From assembly GCA_945906975.1 (NCBI GenBank), contig CAMDRY010000089.1:1-9460 (forward strand): a stretch of 9,460 nucleotides of DNA, in the 5' to 3' direction. The first letter of the stretch is position 1. Each line of letters opens with the position of its first letter. This document shows, in pieces, positions 1-5,977 of the stretch. The translations under genes and the position numbers were made by a program. Origin of the DNA: Bordetella parapertussis (GTDB lineage Bacteria; Pseudomonadota; Gammaproteobacteria; Burkholderiales; SG8-39). The notes below the pieces were generated by a model that was not told the origin of the DNA, did not search any database, and was given only the letters and a program-made list of their open reading frames with translations.

Positions 1-96
1 GATGCACTCACGCCCTGGGGTGTGCGCGTGACTGAGGCGCCGATCTCACCGGTGCGCCTGCTGCAACTTATCGAGGCCGGCGCGCCCGCCGCCTGA
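1..96 (+). CDS. C-terminal end of a molybdopterin-binding (CoxL/XdhB-like) hydroxylase large subunit, 5'-truncated
   Basis: An open frame runs from base 1 to TGA at 94-96 and encodes 31 residues containing TPWGVRVTEAPISPVRLLQL. Large subunits of the xanthine dehydrogenase / aerobic CO dehydrogenase family typically end in a segment like 'D-A-L-x-P-x-G-V-R-[VI]-T-E-x-P-[LI]-[ST]-P', which is the match seen here. These subunits carry the molybdenum cofactor and hydroxylate aldehydes, purines or N-heteroaromatics, passing electrons to FeS and FAD partners. Only the tail is visible, so no catalytic residue can be checked and the substrate is unknown. The next gene, a cytochrome c, starts 311 bp downstream and is probably a separate transcription unit, although a c-type cytochrome could serve as electron acceptor for such an enzyme. 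The family call rests on a short match. Confidence 0.6.
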   Translation, partial: DALTPWGVRVTEAPISPVRLLQLIEAGAPAA

Positions 97-110
97 CCCG
101 CAGCGATACG

Positions 111-139
111 CGGAAAGCCGCGCGGGGCGTGGCTTTCCG
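111..139 (+). other. Perfect 9-bp inverted repeat downstream of the hydroxylase gene
   Basis: CGGAAAGCC (111-119) and GGCTTTCCG (131-139) are perfectly complementary around an 11-base G+C-rich loop, 15 bp after the stop codon at 94-96. No T-run follows, so this is not a standard intrinsic terminator. It may protect the mRNA 3' end or help Rho-dependent termination. Confidence 0.55.
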
Positions 140-142
140 GGA

Positions 143-166
143 GGTTTGCCGGTTTGTCGGTTTGCC
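143..166. repeat. Three tandem 8-bp repeats, GGTTTG(C/T)C
   Basis: Reading from 143, the units are GGTTTGCC, GGTTTGTC and GGTTTGCC, with a single C/T difference. The tract lies in non-coding DNA just after the hairpin at 111-139. A second octamer tract with a different sequence occurs at 365-396. No function can be assigned. Confidence 0.8.
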
Positions 167-198
167 GTGCCGCCCTGCACTATCTACGGCCCCCTGTC

Positions 199-222
199 AA
201 GGCCGGCCCCGCGGCCTTATTT
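199..222 (+). terminator. Possible weak intrinsic terminator of the upstream hydroxylase transcript
   Basis: AAGGCCG (199-205) pairs perfectly with CGGCCTT (212-218) around a 6-base loop and is followed by the T-rich run TTATTT (217-222). The T-run is short and interrupted, so this is a modest candidate for ending the transcript that enters the window from the left. Confidence 0.35.
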
Positions 223-315
223 GCTATGTGTCCCATGCCCACCCGGGGCAATACCAGGGGGGCAAGCATGCCGATTGTCGTGTCGTCAGTGGTAAAGCCT
301 GGCCCGCAGTGTGGA

Positions 316-344
316 TTGTCCATTGCCGGCGAATCCAGTAGCAT
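316..344 (+). promoter_or_regulatory. Weak sigma70-like promoter candidate for the cytochrome c gene
   Basis: TTGTCC (316-321, 4/6 to the -35 consensus) and TAGCAT (339-344, 4/6 to the -10 consensus) are separated by 17 bp, about 64 bp before the cytochrome start codon. The spacing is ideal but both hexamers are imperfect, so this is only a candidate. A transcript from here would carry the octamer repeats at 365-396 in its leader. Confidence 0.3.
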
Positions 345-364
345 CGCGCGGTTGCAAATTTTTT

Positions 365-396
365 GACCCATCGCCCTATCGCCCCATCGACCCATT
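365..396 (+). repeat. Four tandem 8-bp repeats abutting the cytochrome c ribosome-binding site
   Basis: Consecutive octamers GACCCATC, GCCCTATC, GCCCCATC and GACCCATT (consensus G-M-C-C-Y-A-T-Y) end immediately before GAGGAG, the Shine-Dalgarno sequence that starts at 397. The copies differ from one another, so the array is old or degenerate. Because it forms the leader next to the ribosome-binding site, copy-number change could alter expression; this is inference. Confidence 0.75.
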
Positions 397-407
397 GAGG
401 AGCAGTC

Positions 408-722
408 ATGAAGCACATCGTAATTCTGGCCGCAGGCCTGCTGGCCAGCGGCGTGACCGGTGCTGTAAACGCCCAGGACGCGGCCAAACTGGCGGCGGAC
501 AAGGCTTGCCTCGCCTGCCACGCCATCGACAAGAAAGTGGTCGGTCCCGCTTTTAAGGATGTCGCCGCCAAGTACAAGGGCAATACCAAAGCCGAGGCGA
601 TATTGGTGCAAAAAGTGCTCAAGGGCTGTGTGGGCGCCTGGGGCCAGATCCCGATGCCGGCGAACGCCAGCCTCAAGGAAGACGAAGCCAAGCTGCTGGT
701 CAAGTGGGTTCTTGGCCAGTAA
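408..722 (+). CDS. Periplasmic monohaem cytochrome c (c551/c552-like)
   Basis: The 104-residue precursor carries small soluble electrons-shuttling haem c. Residues 1-22 form a Sec signal peptide (basic MKH, hydrophobic core, VNA cleavage before Q23), leaving a mature protein of about 82 residues, typical of the c551/c552 class I family. The haem attachment motif CLACH lies at residues 34-38 (Cys34, Cys37 and the His38 ligand). The likely sixth ligand is Met83 in the typical WGxIPMPxN segment. A good Shine-Dalgarno sequence (AGGAG, 398-402) lies 5 bp before ATG 408, which fixes the start. The usual GGSG loop before the WG segment reads G73-C74-V75-G76, placing an unusual extra cysteine near the haem ligand loop. 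The gene appears to stand alone, with a terminator downstream. Its redox partner is unknown; the molybdenum hydroxylase upstream is one possibility. Confidence 0.92.
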   Translation: MKHIVILAAGLLASGVTGAVNAQDAAKLAADKACLACHAIDKKVVGPAFKDVAAKYKGNTKAEAILVQKVLKGCVGAWGQIPMPANASLKEDEAKLLVKWVLGQ

Positions 723-770
723 GCGTTCAGGCGCCAAGCCGCGCCCGGTCGCTGACGCCCCGGGTACGGG

Positions 771-808
771 AAAAAAGCCAGCGGCAGCCTCAGGCCCGCC
801 GGTTTTTT
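771..808 (+). terminator. Imperfect intrinsic terminator after cytochrome c
   Basis: A6 (771-776) and T6 (803-808) flank a G+C-rich inverted repeat made of CC/GG and GCGG/CCGC arms, with one bulged base and one mismatch. It lies 48 bp after the cytochrome stop codon. The T6 tail on the + strand fits termination there, and the A6 on the other side could let it act on the - strand as well. Confidence 0.55.
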
Positions 809-887
809 ATCGCCGCTTTGTATCATCGTATTCACTTTATTCAATAGGGCGAATGCCCCGCCCACGATTACAATGGCAAGGCTCAAA

Positions 888-917
888 TTGACAAGCGCTG
901 TTACGCGTCAGCATAAT
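888..917 (+). promoter_or_regulatory. Strong sigma70-type promoter of livK
   Basis: A perfect -35 box TTGACA (888-893) and a 5/6 -10 box CATAAT (912-917) are separated by 18 bp. The predicted transcription start near 924 leaves a leader of about 20 nt that contains the Shine-Dalgarno sequence GGAGAG (934-939). The position of this promoter argues that livK starts at 945 rather than at the upstream in-frame ATG 873, which would lie ahead of the transcription start. A small GGGC-GAAT-GCCC inverted repeat (847-858) upstream could bind a regulator, but nothing identifies one. Confidence 0.7.
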
Positions 918-944
918 TCGTCGTCACACTCCTGGAGAGTCACC

Positions 945-2294
945 ATGTCCCGATTTCGCCCGCGTCTTGTAGCCGCCACCACCCTTTCCGCACTGCTGCT
1001 GGTCGCCTGCGGCAAGGAAGAACCCAAACCCGCGCCGGCTCCGGCCGCGCCGCCGCCTTCGGTTGAAATCAAGATCGGCCACGTCGGCCCGCTCACCGGT
1101 GGCATCGCCCACCTGGGCAAGGACAACGAAAACGGCGCTGTGCTCGCCATCGACGAAGCCAATGCCGCGAAAATCAAGATCGACGGCAAGGACGCCAAGT
1201 TCGTGTTGGTCAAGGAAGACGACCAGGCCGATGCCAAGGTCGGCACCACGGTGGCGCAAAAACTTGTCGATGCCAAGGTTGCCGGCGTAGTCGGCCACCT
1301 CAATTCCGGCGTGTCCATTCCGGCCTCGGCCATTTACAACGGCGCCGGCATTCCGGTGATCTCCGGTTCGGCCACCAACCCCAAGCTCACCGAGCAGGGC
1401 TTCACGGTGACCTTCCGCACCGTCGGCCGCGATGACCAGCAGGGTCCGGCCGTTGCCAATTACCTGGCGGCAGTGAACAAACCCAAGACGGTCGCCATCA
1501 TCGACGACGCCACCTCCTATGGCGAGGGCCTTGCCAACGAAGTCGAGAAGACGCTAAAGGCCGCCGGCATCAAGGTGCTGCCGCGTGAAAAGGGCACCGA
1601 CAAGACCACCGACTGGAAAGCGGTGCTGACCAAGATCAAGGGCAAGAAGCCCGATGCGATTTTCTACGGCGGCATGGATGCCACCGGCGGTCCGCTGATG
1701 AAGCAGGGCAGGGAACTGGGCATCAAGGCGGTGTTCGCCTATGGCGACGGCGCCTGCACCGACGAGATGGCCAAACTGGCCGGCGAAGCGGCCGAAGGCC
1801 TGATCTGTTCGCAGGCGGGCATTCCCGCAGTCGCGGCGAGCAAGTCCTTCCTCGAAAATTACAAAAAGAAATTCAATGTTGACCCTATCCTCTACGCGCC
1901 CTTTACGTATGACAGCACCATGCTGCTGGTCGAGGCGATCAAGAAGGCCAACTCACCCGATCCGGTCAAGTACCTGCCGGAACTCGCCAAGATCAGCTAC
2001 AACGGCGCCTCGGGCAAAATCGAGTTCGACGAAAAAGGCGACCGCAAGGACGCCGAGATGACGATCTTCACCATGAAGGCGGGCAAGATCACCCCCGTCG
2101 CCATCATCAAGTCGGGCAAGAGCATGACTGTGGATGAGTACATCGCCATGGCGGCCCCTGCTCCCGCCGCCCCGGCCGCCCCGGCAGCAGCGCCTGCTGC
2201 TGACGCACCTAAAGCCGATGCAGCCAAGGCCGACGCTCCGAAAGCCGACGCGCCCAAGGCTGAAGCCCCCAAGGCAGACGCGGCGAAGAAGTAA
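945..2294 (+). CDS. livK: Branched-chain amino-acid/amide ABC transporter substrate-binding lipoprotein
   Basis: This 449-residue protein captures the substrate outside the inner membrane and delivers it to LivHM. Residues 1-21 are a signal peptide ending in the lipobox L19-V20-A21-C22, so Cys22 should be lipidated and the protein membrane-anchored. A Pro/Ala-rich linker (about residues 27-39) leads into the periplasmic-binding domain, opening with VEIKIGHVGPLTGGIAHLGK and containing GKDNENGAVLAIDEAN and VVGHLNSGVSIPAS, all typical of Liv-type binding proteins. The domain runs to about residue 400. The last 47 residues are an Ala/Pro/Lys-rich tail ending in six pentapeptides, which is unusual for the family. 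ATG 945 was chosen because it follows GGAGAG at 5 bp and starts the signal peptide; an in-frame ATG at 873 lies upstream of the promoter. The substrate may be leucine/isoleucine/valine, but relatives also bind amides, urea or aromatic acids. Confidence 0.92.
   Translation: MSRFRPRLVAATTLSALLLVACGKEEPKPAPAPAAPPPSVEIKIGHVGPLTGGIAHLGKDNENGAVLAIDEANAAKIKIDGKDAKFVLVKEDDQADAKVGTTVAQKLVDAKVAGVVGHLNSGVSIPASAIYNGAGIPVISGSATNPKLTEQGFTVTFRTVGRDDQQGPAVANYLAAVNKPKTVAIIDDATSYGEGLANEVEKTLKAAGIKVLPREKGTDKTTDWKAVLTKIKGKKPDAIFYGGMDATGGPLMKQGRELGIKAVFAYGDGACTDEMAKLAGEAAEGLICSQAGIPAVAASKSFLENYKKKFNVDPILYAPFTYDSTMLLVEAIKKANSPDPVKYLPELAKISYNGASGKIEFDEKGDRKDAEMTIFTMKAGKITPVAIIKSGKSMTVDEYIAMAAPAPAAPAAPAAAPAADAPKADAAKADAPKADAPKAEAPKADAAKK
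2202..2291 (+). repeat. Six in-frame 15-bp units encoding (D/E)A(P/A)KA pentapeptides at the LivK C-terminus
   Basis: Residues 420-449 of LivK read DAPKA, DAAKA, DAPKA, DAPKA, EAPKA and DAAKK. The DNA units differ mostly at synonymous third positions (AAA/AAG for Lys; CCT/CCG/CCC for Pro), so the peptide pattern is kept while the DNA has diverged. A Pro/Ala stretch (residues 403-419) precedes it. The tail is expected to be disordered, with alternating charge. Confidence 0.85.
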
Positions 2295-2324
2295 GCGGGC
2301 ACTGGCGACTACCGGCCGCACATG

Positions 2325-2360
2325 AAAAAGAACGGCACCGCAGGGTGCCGTTCTTTTTTT
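2325..2360 (+). terminator. Perfect intrinsic terminator between livK and livH
   Basis: GAACGGCACC (2330-2339) pairs perfectly with GGTGCCGTTC (2344-2353) around the loop GCAG. It is extended by A5 (2325-2329) against a T7 run (2354-2360). It ends only 12 bp before the livH start codon. Partial read-through would give more binding protein than permease, as is common in transport operons; the efficiency cannot be judged from sequence. Confidence 0.9.
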
Positions 2361-2372
2361 ATGGGTTGAAGC

Positions 2373-3296
2373 TTGGACATTTTCATCCAGCAAGTCATCA
2401 ATGGCCTGGTGCTCGGCTGTGTGTATGCCATCGTCGCCATTGGCTACACCATGGTCTACGGCATCCTGCAGTTGATCAATTTCGCCCACGGTGCGCTGGT
2501 AATGATTGGTGCGATGGTTGCCTATACGGTGATCTCGCTGCTCGCCGGGTCTGGCCTGCCGCCGCTGGTGGTGGTGCTGATTGGCACCGGTTGCTCCATT
2601 CCGGTGTGCGTCGTGCTCGGCTACCTGCTCGATCGTATCGCCTACCGCCCCTTGCGCAAGGCGCCGCGTCTTGCGCCGCTCATTACCGCCATCGGCATGA
2701 ACATCATCCTGCAATACCTCGCGCTATTGGTATGGGGGCGCAACCCGCTGGCCTATCCGCAGATCATCAAGGTTGAGAACTTCGACATTGGTGGCGCCAC
2801 CATCACCAGCGTGCAAATCGCCATCATGCTGATTTCAACCCTGCTGATGGCCGGGCTGGCGCTGCTTATCTACCGCACGCGCCTTGGCACCGCCATGCGC
2901 GCCACCGCGCAGAACCTGCAGGTGGCCGGCCTGATGGGCATAGACGCCAACCGCATCATCGCCCTCACCTTCATCATCGGCGCGGGGCTTGCCGCGGTCG
3001 CCGGCGTGATGGTGGGCACCTATTACGGCATCGCCCACTACACCATGGGCGGCAACCTCGGGCTCAAGGCCTTTGCCGCTGCGGTGCTGGGCGGCATAGG
3101 CAATGTGCCGGGCGCCATGCTGGGCGGCATCCTGCTGGGCCTCGTCGAGGCGCTGGGCGCGGGCTATATCGGTGATCTCACCAACAACGTGTTTGGCAGC
3201 AACTACCAGGATGTGTTCGCCTTTATCGTGCTGATCGCCGTGCTGGTGTTGCGGCCGCAGGGCATCCTCGGTGAGCGCGCGGGCGACCGGGCATGA
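2373..3296 (+). CDS. livH: Branched-chain amino-acid ABC transporter permease LivH
   Basis: This 307-residue inner-membrane protein forms half of the translocation channel with LivM. It shows the usual alternation of hydrophobic segments (about residues 9-30, 41-58, 64-85, 105-121, 145-166, 195-217, 233-263 and 280-293). Family landmarks are GYTMVYGILQLINFAHG (24-40), the cytoplasmic RATAQNLQVAGLMGI stretch (176-190) and GLKAFAAAVLGGIGNVPGA (230-248). Length is normal. The start is TTG at 2373: it gives MDIFIQQVINGLVLG, matching the family N-terminus, and no in-frame ATG or GTG lies nearby upstream. The Shine-Dalgarno sequence is poor, and the start sits just 12 bp past the T-run of the livK terminator, so translation may be weak or depend on re-initiation from the two-codon frame ATG-GGT-TGA at 2361. 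livM follows after a repeat-filled junction. Confidence 0.9.
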   Translation: MDIFIQQVINGLVLGCVYAIVAIGYTMVYGILQLINFAHGALVMIGAMVAYTVISLLAGSGLPPLVVVLIGTGCSIPVCVVLGYLLDRIAYRPLRKAPRLAPLITAIGMNIILQYLALLVWGRNPLAYPQIIKVENFDIGGATITSVQIAIMLISTLLMAGLALLIYRTRLGTAMRATAQNLQVAGLMGIDANRIIALTFIIGAGLAAVAGVMVGTYYGIAHYTMGGNLGLKAFAAAVLGGIGNVPGAMLGGILLGLVEALGAGYIGDLTNNVFGSNYQDVFAFIVLIAVLVLRPQGILGERAGDRA

Positions 3297-3372
3297 ACAG
3301 GGAATGGACAATGGGGAATGGTAAATAGGGAATGGTAAAGGGTGAAAAGTGGATGAGTGAAGGGGTGAAGGG
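3297..3372 (+). repeat. Degenerate heptamer tandem repeats at the livH-livM junction
   Basis: The tract starts at the base after the livH stop codon. Six consecutive 7-mers read ACAGGGA, ATGGACA, ATGGGGA, ATGGTAA, ATAGGGA and ATGGTAA (3297-3338). The last four form two 14-mers that match at 13 of 14 positions. More degraded purine-rich units follow, ending with two copies of GTGAAGGG (3357-3364 and 3365-3372). The 3' part overlaps the first codons of livM. The strong purine bias and the recurrent ATG triplets in different frames set it apart from the surrounding coding DNA. Confidence 0.85.
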
Positions 3373-4429
3373 GTGGAGCAAGGCCAAATGGCTTGGCTTG
3401 GCGCTGGTTGCCATTGCCCTGATCGCGCTGCCTTTCGCACTCGCCTCGGCCGGCACGGCCTGGGTGCGCATCACCAACCTCGCCATCCTGTTCATCCTGC
3501 TGTCGCTCGGGCTCAATATCGTCGTCGGCTTCGCCGGCCTGCTTGACCTGGGCTACATCGCCTTCTTCGCGGTGGGCGCCTATGCCTATGCGCTGCTCGC
3601 CTCGCCGCACTTCAACATCCACCTGCCCTTCTGGGTGATCCTGCCCATAGGCGCGCTGGTGGCCTGCCTGTTCGGTGTGCTGCTGGGCGCGCCCACGCTC
3701 AAGCTGCGCGGCGACTACCTTGCCGTGGTGACGCTGGGCTTTGGCGAGATCATCCGGATTTTTTTGAACAACCTGTCCAACCCGGTCAATATCACCAACG
3801 GCCCGCAGGGCATCGCGCGCATCGACCCCTTCAAGCTGGGCAGTTTTGATTTTTCCAAAACCGAGACCATCATGGGCCTCAACTTCAGCGGCCCGATCAA
3901 GTACTACTACCTGCTGATCGTGGTGATGGTGGCGGTGATCATCATCAACCTGCGGTTGCAGAACTCGCGCATCGGCCGCGCCTGGGAGGCCATCCGCGAG
4001 GACGAAACCGCGGCGCGCGCCATGGGCATCAACACCACGCGCATCAAACTGCTGGCCTTCGCCATGGGCGCCTCTTTTGGCGGCGTCGCGGGCGGCATGT
4101 TCGCGGCCATACAAGGCTTCATCAGCCCGGAGAGTTTCGTGCTGGTCGAATCGATCATGGTGCTGGCCATGGTGGTACTGGGCGGCATGGGCAATGTCTG
4201 GGGTGTGGTGCTGGGCGCGGTGCTATTGTCATTTGCACCCGAAGTGCTGCGCTACACCGTCGCGCCGGCGCAAATGGCGCTGTTCGGAAAAATGCTGGTC
4301 GAGCCCGAGGTCATACGCATGCTGCTGTTCGGCCTCGCGCTGGTGCTGGTGATGATTTTCCGCCCGGCCGGGCTGTGGCCATCGGCGGTGCGCAAGCGTG
4401 AACTGGCCGCGCGCAAGGACCCGGCATGA
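3353..4429 (+). CDS. livM: Branched-chain amino-acid ABC transporter permease LivM
   Basis: The second inner-membrane channel subunit, partner of LivH, has 358 residues from ATG 3353. A short basic cytoplasmic N-terminus (MSEGVKGWSKAKW) is followed by hydrophobic segments beginning near residue 14. Landmarks are LRGDYLAVVTLGFGEI (118-133), the cytoplasmic coupling segment REDETAARAMGI (215-226) and AFAMGASFGGVAGGMFA (235-251). The C-terminus ends in FRPAGLWP and a basic tail, as is usual. The start is uncertain: ATG 3332 would add seven residues (MVKGEKW), but its only purine-rich site sits 1 bp upstream, whereas ATG 3353 has AAGGG (3338-3342) at 10 bp. Both starts lie in the heptamer repeat, so repeats encode the N-terminus. 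The stop overlaps the livG start as ATGA (4426-4429), implying translational coupling. Confidence 0.9.
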   Translation: MSEGVKGWSKAKWLGLALVAIALIALPFALASAGTAWVRITNLAILFILLSLGLNIVVGFAGLLDLGYIAFFAVGAYAYALLASPHFNIHLPFWVILPIGALVACLFGVLLGAPTLKLRGDYLAVVTLGFGEIIRIFLNNLSNPVNITNGPQGIARIDPFKLGSFDFSKTETIMGLNFSGPIKYYYLLIVVMVAVIIINLRLQNSRIGRAWEAIREDETAARAMGINTTRIKLLAFAMGASFGGVAGGMFAAIQGFISPESFVLVESIMVLAMVVLGGMGNVWGVVLGAVLLSFAPEVLRYTVAPAQMALFGKMLVEPEVIRMLLFGLALVLVMIFRPAGLWPSAVRKRELAARKDPA

Positions 4430-5196
4430 GCGCGCTGCTCGTCGCCAGCGGCATAGGGAAAAAATTTGGCGGCGTGCAGGCGCTCGCCGGGGTGAGCTTT
4501 TCCATCGCGCACGGCGAGATCTACGGCCTCATCGGCCCCAACGGCGCGGGCAAGACCACGCTCTTCAACGTACTGACCGGGTTTTATTCGCTCAACGAGG
4601 GGCGCTTCGAGTTCGACGGCGCCTCGCTCGCCGGGCTTGGCACCCACCAGGTCACTGCGCGCGGCATCGCCCGCACCTTCCAGAACATCCGCCTGTTTGC
4701 CAGCCTGTCGACGCTGGAGAATGTAATGATAGGCCGCCATGTGCGCACCCGCGCCGGCGTGCTGGGCGCGGTGCTGCGCAACGCCGCGACGCGCGCCGAG
4801 GAGGCGGCCATCGAGGCGCGCGCACACGCGTTGCTTGCCTACGTTGGCATCGAGTCGCGCGCCAACGACCAGGCCTCGAGCCTCGCCTACGGCGACCAGC
4901 GCCGCCTCGAGATCGCCCGCGCCCTGGCCACCGATCCCAAGCTGCTGGCGCTCGACGAACCGGCGGCCGGCATGAACGCGTCCGAGACGGTGGCGCTGCG
5001 CGCGCTCATTGAGCGCATCCGCGCCGACGGCACCACGGTGCTGCTGATCGAGCACGACATGAAACTGGTGATGAACGTGTGCGACCGCGTGCTGGTGCTC
5101 GACTACGGCCAGAAAATCGCCGAGGGCGTGCCGGCCGAGGTGCAACAAGACCCGCGCGTGGTCGAGGCGTACCTCGGTAAGCCGGCGGCGGCATGA
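4426..5196 (+). CDS. livG: Branched-chain amino-acid ABC transporter ATP-binding protein LivG
   Basis: This 256-residue cytoplasmic ATPase pairs with LivF to power uptake. Motifs in order are Walker A GPNGAGKTT (37-45), Q-loop Gln86 in ARTFQNIRLF, the ABC signature LAYGDQ (153-158, the LivG-type variant of LSGGQ), Walker B LLALDEP (173-179) with catalytic Glu178, the D-loop region AAGMN, and H-loop His210 in LLIEHDM. The C-terminal GVPAEVQQDPRVVEAYLG is typical of this subfamily. All catalytic residues are present, and the length is normal. ATG 4426 overlaps the livM stop codon (ATGA) and has its own Shine-Dalgarno sequence AAGGA (4415-4419). The stop in turn overlaps the livF start (ATGA, 5193-5196), so livM, livG and livF should be translated in a coupled way. 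Confidence 0.94.
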   Translation: MSALLVASGIGKKFGGVQALAGVSFSIAHGEIYGLIGPNGAGKTTLFNVLTGFYSLNEGRFEFDGASLAGLGTHQVTARGIARTFQNIRLFASLSTLENVMIGRHVRTRAGVLGAVLRNAATRAEEAAIEARAHALLAYVGIESRANDQASSLAYGDQRRLEIARALATDPKLLALDEPAAGMNASETVALRALIERIRADGTTVLLIEHDMKLVMNVCDRVLVLDYGQKIAEGVPAEVQQDPRVVEAYLGKPAAA

Positions 5197-5903
5197 ACGT
5201 ACTCGAAATCAGCGGCCTCCACGTCAGCTACGGCGGCATCCGCGCCGTCAAGGGCATTGACCTCACGGTGAGCGAGGGCGAGTTAGTCTGTCTCATTGGC
5301 GCCAACGGCGCCGGCAAGTCGACCACGCTCAAGGCGGTGTGCGGCCTGATGCCGGCGGCGGCCGGCACGGTGCGTTATCAGGGTGCAGACATCGCCGGCG
5401 TGGCGCATTTTGAATTGCCGCGCCGCGGCCTGGTGCTGGTGCCCGAGGGGCGCGGTATTTTTCCGCAACTCACCGTGGCGGAAAACCTTTCCATGGGCGC
5501 GTATTCACGCAAGGACACGGCCGGCATCAGGCGCGACATGGAGCGCGGCTATAGCCTGTTTCCGCGCCTCGCCGAGCGCCGCCTGCAATCGGCCGGAACC
5601 ATGTCTGGTGGCGAGCAGCAAATGCTCGCCATCGCGCGCGCGCTGATGGCGCAACCCAAGTTGCTGCTGCTCGACGAACCGAGCATGGGCCTCGCGCCCA
5701 TCGTTGTGCAAAAGGTGTTCGAGGTAATCGCCACCATACGCAAGGAGGGCGTGACCATCCTGCTGGTGGAGCAGAACGCCCGCCTTGCCCTGGAGCTGGC
5801 TGACCGCGCCTACGTGATGGAGACCGGCCTCATCACTCTGACGGGCGAAGCGCGCGCACTACTCGCCGACGAGCGCGTCAAAAAAGCCTATCTGGGCGAA
5901 TAG
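5193..5903 (+). CDS. livF: Branched-chain amino-acid ABC transporter ATP-binding protein LivF
   Basis: The second ATPase subunit has 236 residues, a normal length. It shows Walker A GANGAGKST (36-44), the LivF-specific VPEGRGIFPQLTV segment (82-94) where other ABC proteins have the Q-loop, signature MSGGEQ (136-141), Walker B LLLLDEP (156-162) with Glu161, and LLVEQNA (189-195). The usual switch histidine is replaced by Gln193, which is normal for LivF. The C-terminal ERVKKAYLGE is also diagnostic. The start overlaps the livG stop; no clear Shine-Dalgarno sequence is present, so initiation probably relies on coupling. It is the last gene of the transporter unit, followed by a long hairpin and a terminator before the convergent operon. 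The transporter is complete and no subunit looks damaged. Confidence 0.94.
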   Translation: MNVLEISGLHVSYGGIRAVKGIDLTVSEGELVCLIGANGAGKSTTLKAVCGLMPAAAGTVRYQGADIAGVAHFELPRRGLVLVPEGRGIFPQLTVAENLSMGAYSRKDTAGIRRDMERGYSLFPRLAERRLQSAGTMSGGEQQMLAIARALMAQPKLLLLDEPSMGLAPIVVQKVFEVIATIRKEGVTILLVEQNARLALELADRAYVMETGLITLTGEARALLADERVKKAYLGE

Positions 5904-5913
5904 GCCGGTTGCA

Positions 5914-5960
5914 GCCATAGGCTGGAAACGCCCGCCTGGCGCGGGTTTCCGGCGTATGGC
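5914..5960 (+). other. Long imperfect stem-loop after livF
   Basis: Three nested arms pair: GCCATA (5914-5919) with TATGGC (5955-5960), GGAAA (5924-5928) with TTTCC (5946-5950), and CCCGC (5931-5935) with GCGGG (5941-5945). Internal loops of 4 and 4 bases and a 2-base bulge separate them. No T-run follows. It may stabilise the 3' end of the liv mRNA or act with the terminator at 5978-6006. Confidence 0.55.
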
Positions 5961-5977
5961 CGATAGGAGGCGGGCAT

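Larger units (their letters stand above)
97..407. other. Intergenic region between the hydroxylase tail and cytochrome c; no gene seen
   Basis: These 311 bp contain no convincing gene. The short open frames here lack both a ribosome-binding site and any recognisable protein motif. In order, the region holds a 9-bp stem hairpin (111-139), three tandem octamers (143-166), a second hairpin (199-218) followed by a T-rich run, a weak promoter-like pair (316-344), four tandem octamers (365-396) and the Shine-Dalgarno sequence of the cytochrome gene (398-402). Confidence 0.7.

Noticed and set aside
180..737. 185-codon open frame on the - strand opposite cytochrome c and its leader
   Set aside because: No motif and no ribosome-binding site; cytochrome c on the + strand has a signal peptide, CLACH and a good Shine-Dalgarno sequence.
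873..944. N-terminal extension of livK from ATG 873
   Set aside because: It would place 24 residues before a clear lipoprotein signal peptide, and ATG 873 lies upstream of the TTGACA/CATAAT promoter (888-917). ATG 945 has a good ribosome-binding site.
1953..2714. 253-codon open frame on the - strand across the livK end and livH start
   Set aside because: It crosses a strong terminator and the low-complexity LivK tail, and has no plausible protein features.
3297..3372. CRISPR array at the livH-livM junction
   Set aside because: Units are 7-14 bp and contiguous without spacers, and no cas gene is present; this is a simple tandem repeat.
3203..4114. 303-codon open frame on the - strand opposite livH and livM
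   Set aside because: Composition is dominated by His, Gln, Arg, Asp and Gly with no family motif, typical of the antisense of G+C-rich coding DNA. The + strand permease genes are clear.
4252..5148. 298-codon open frame on the - strand opposite livM and livG
   Set aside because: Same antisense-type composition and no recognisable domain; livG on the other strand has every ABC motif.
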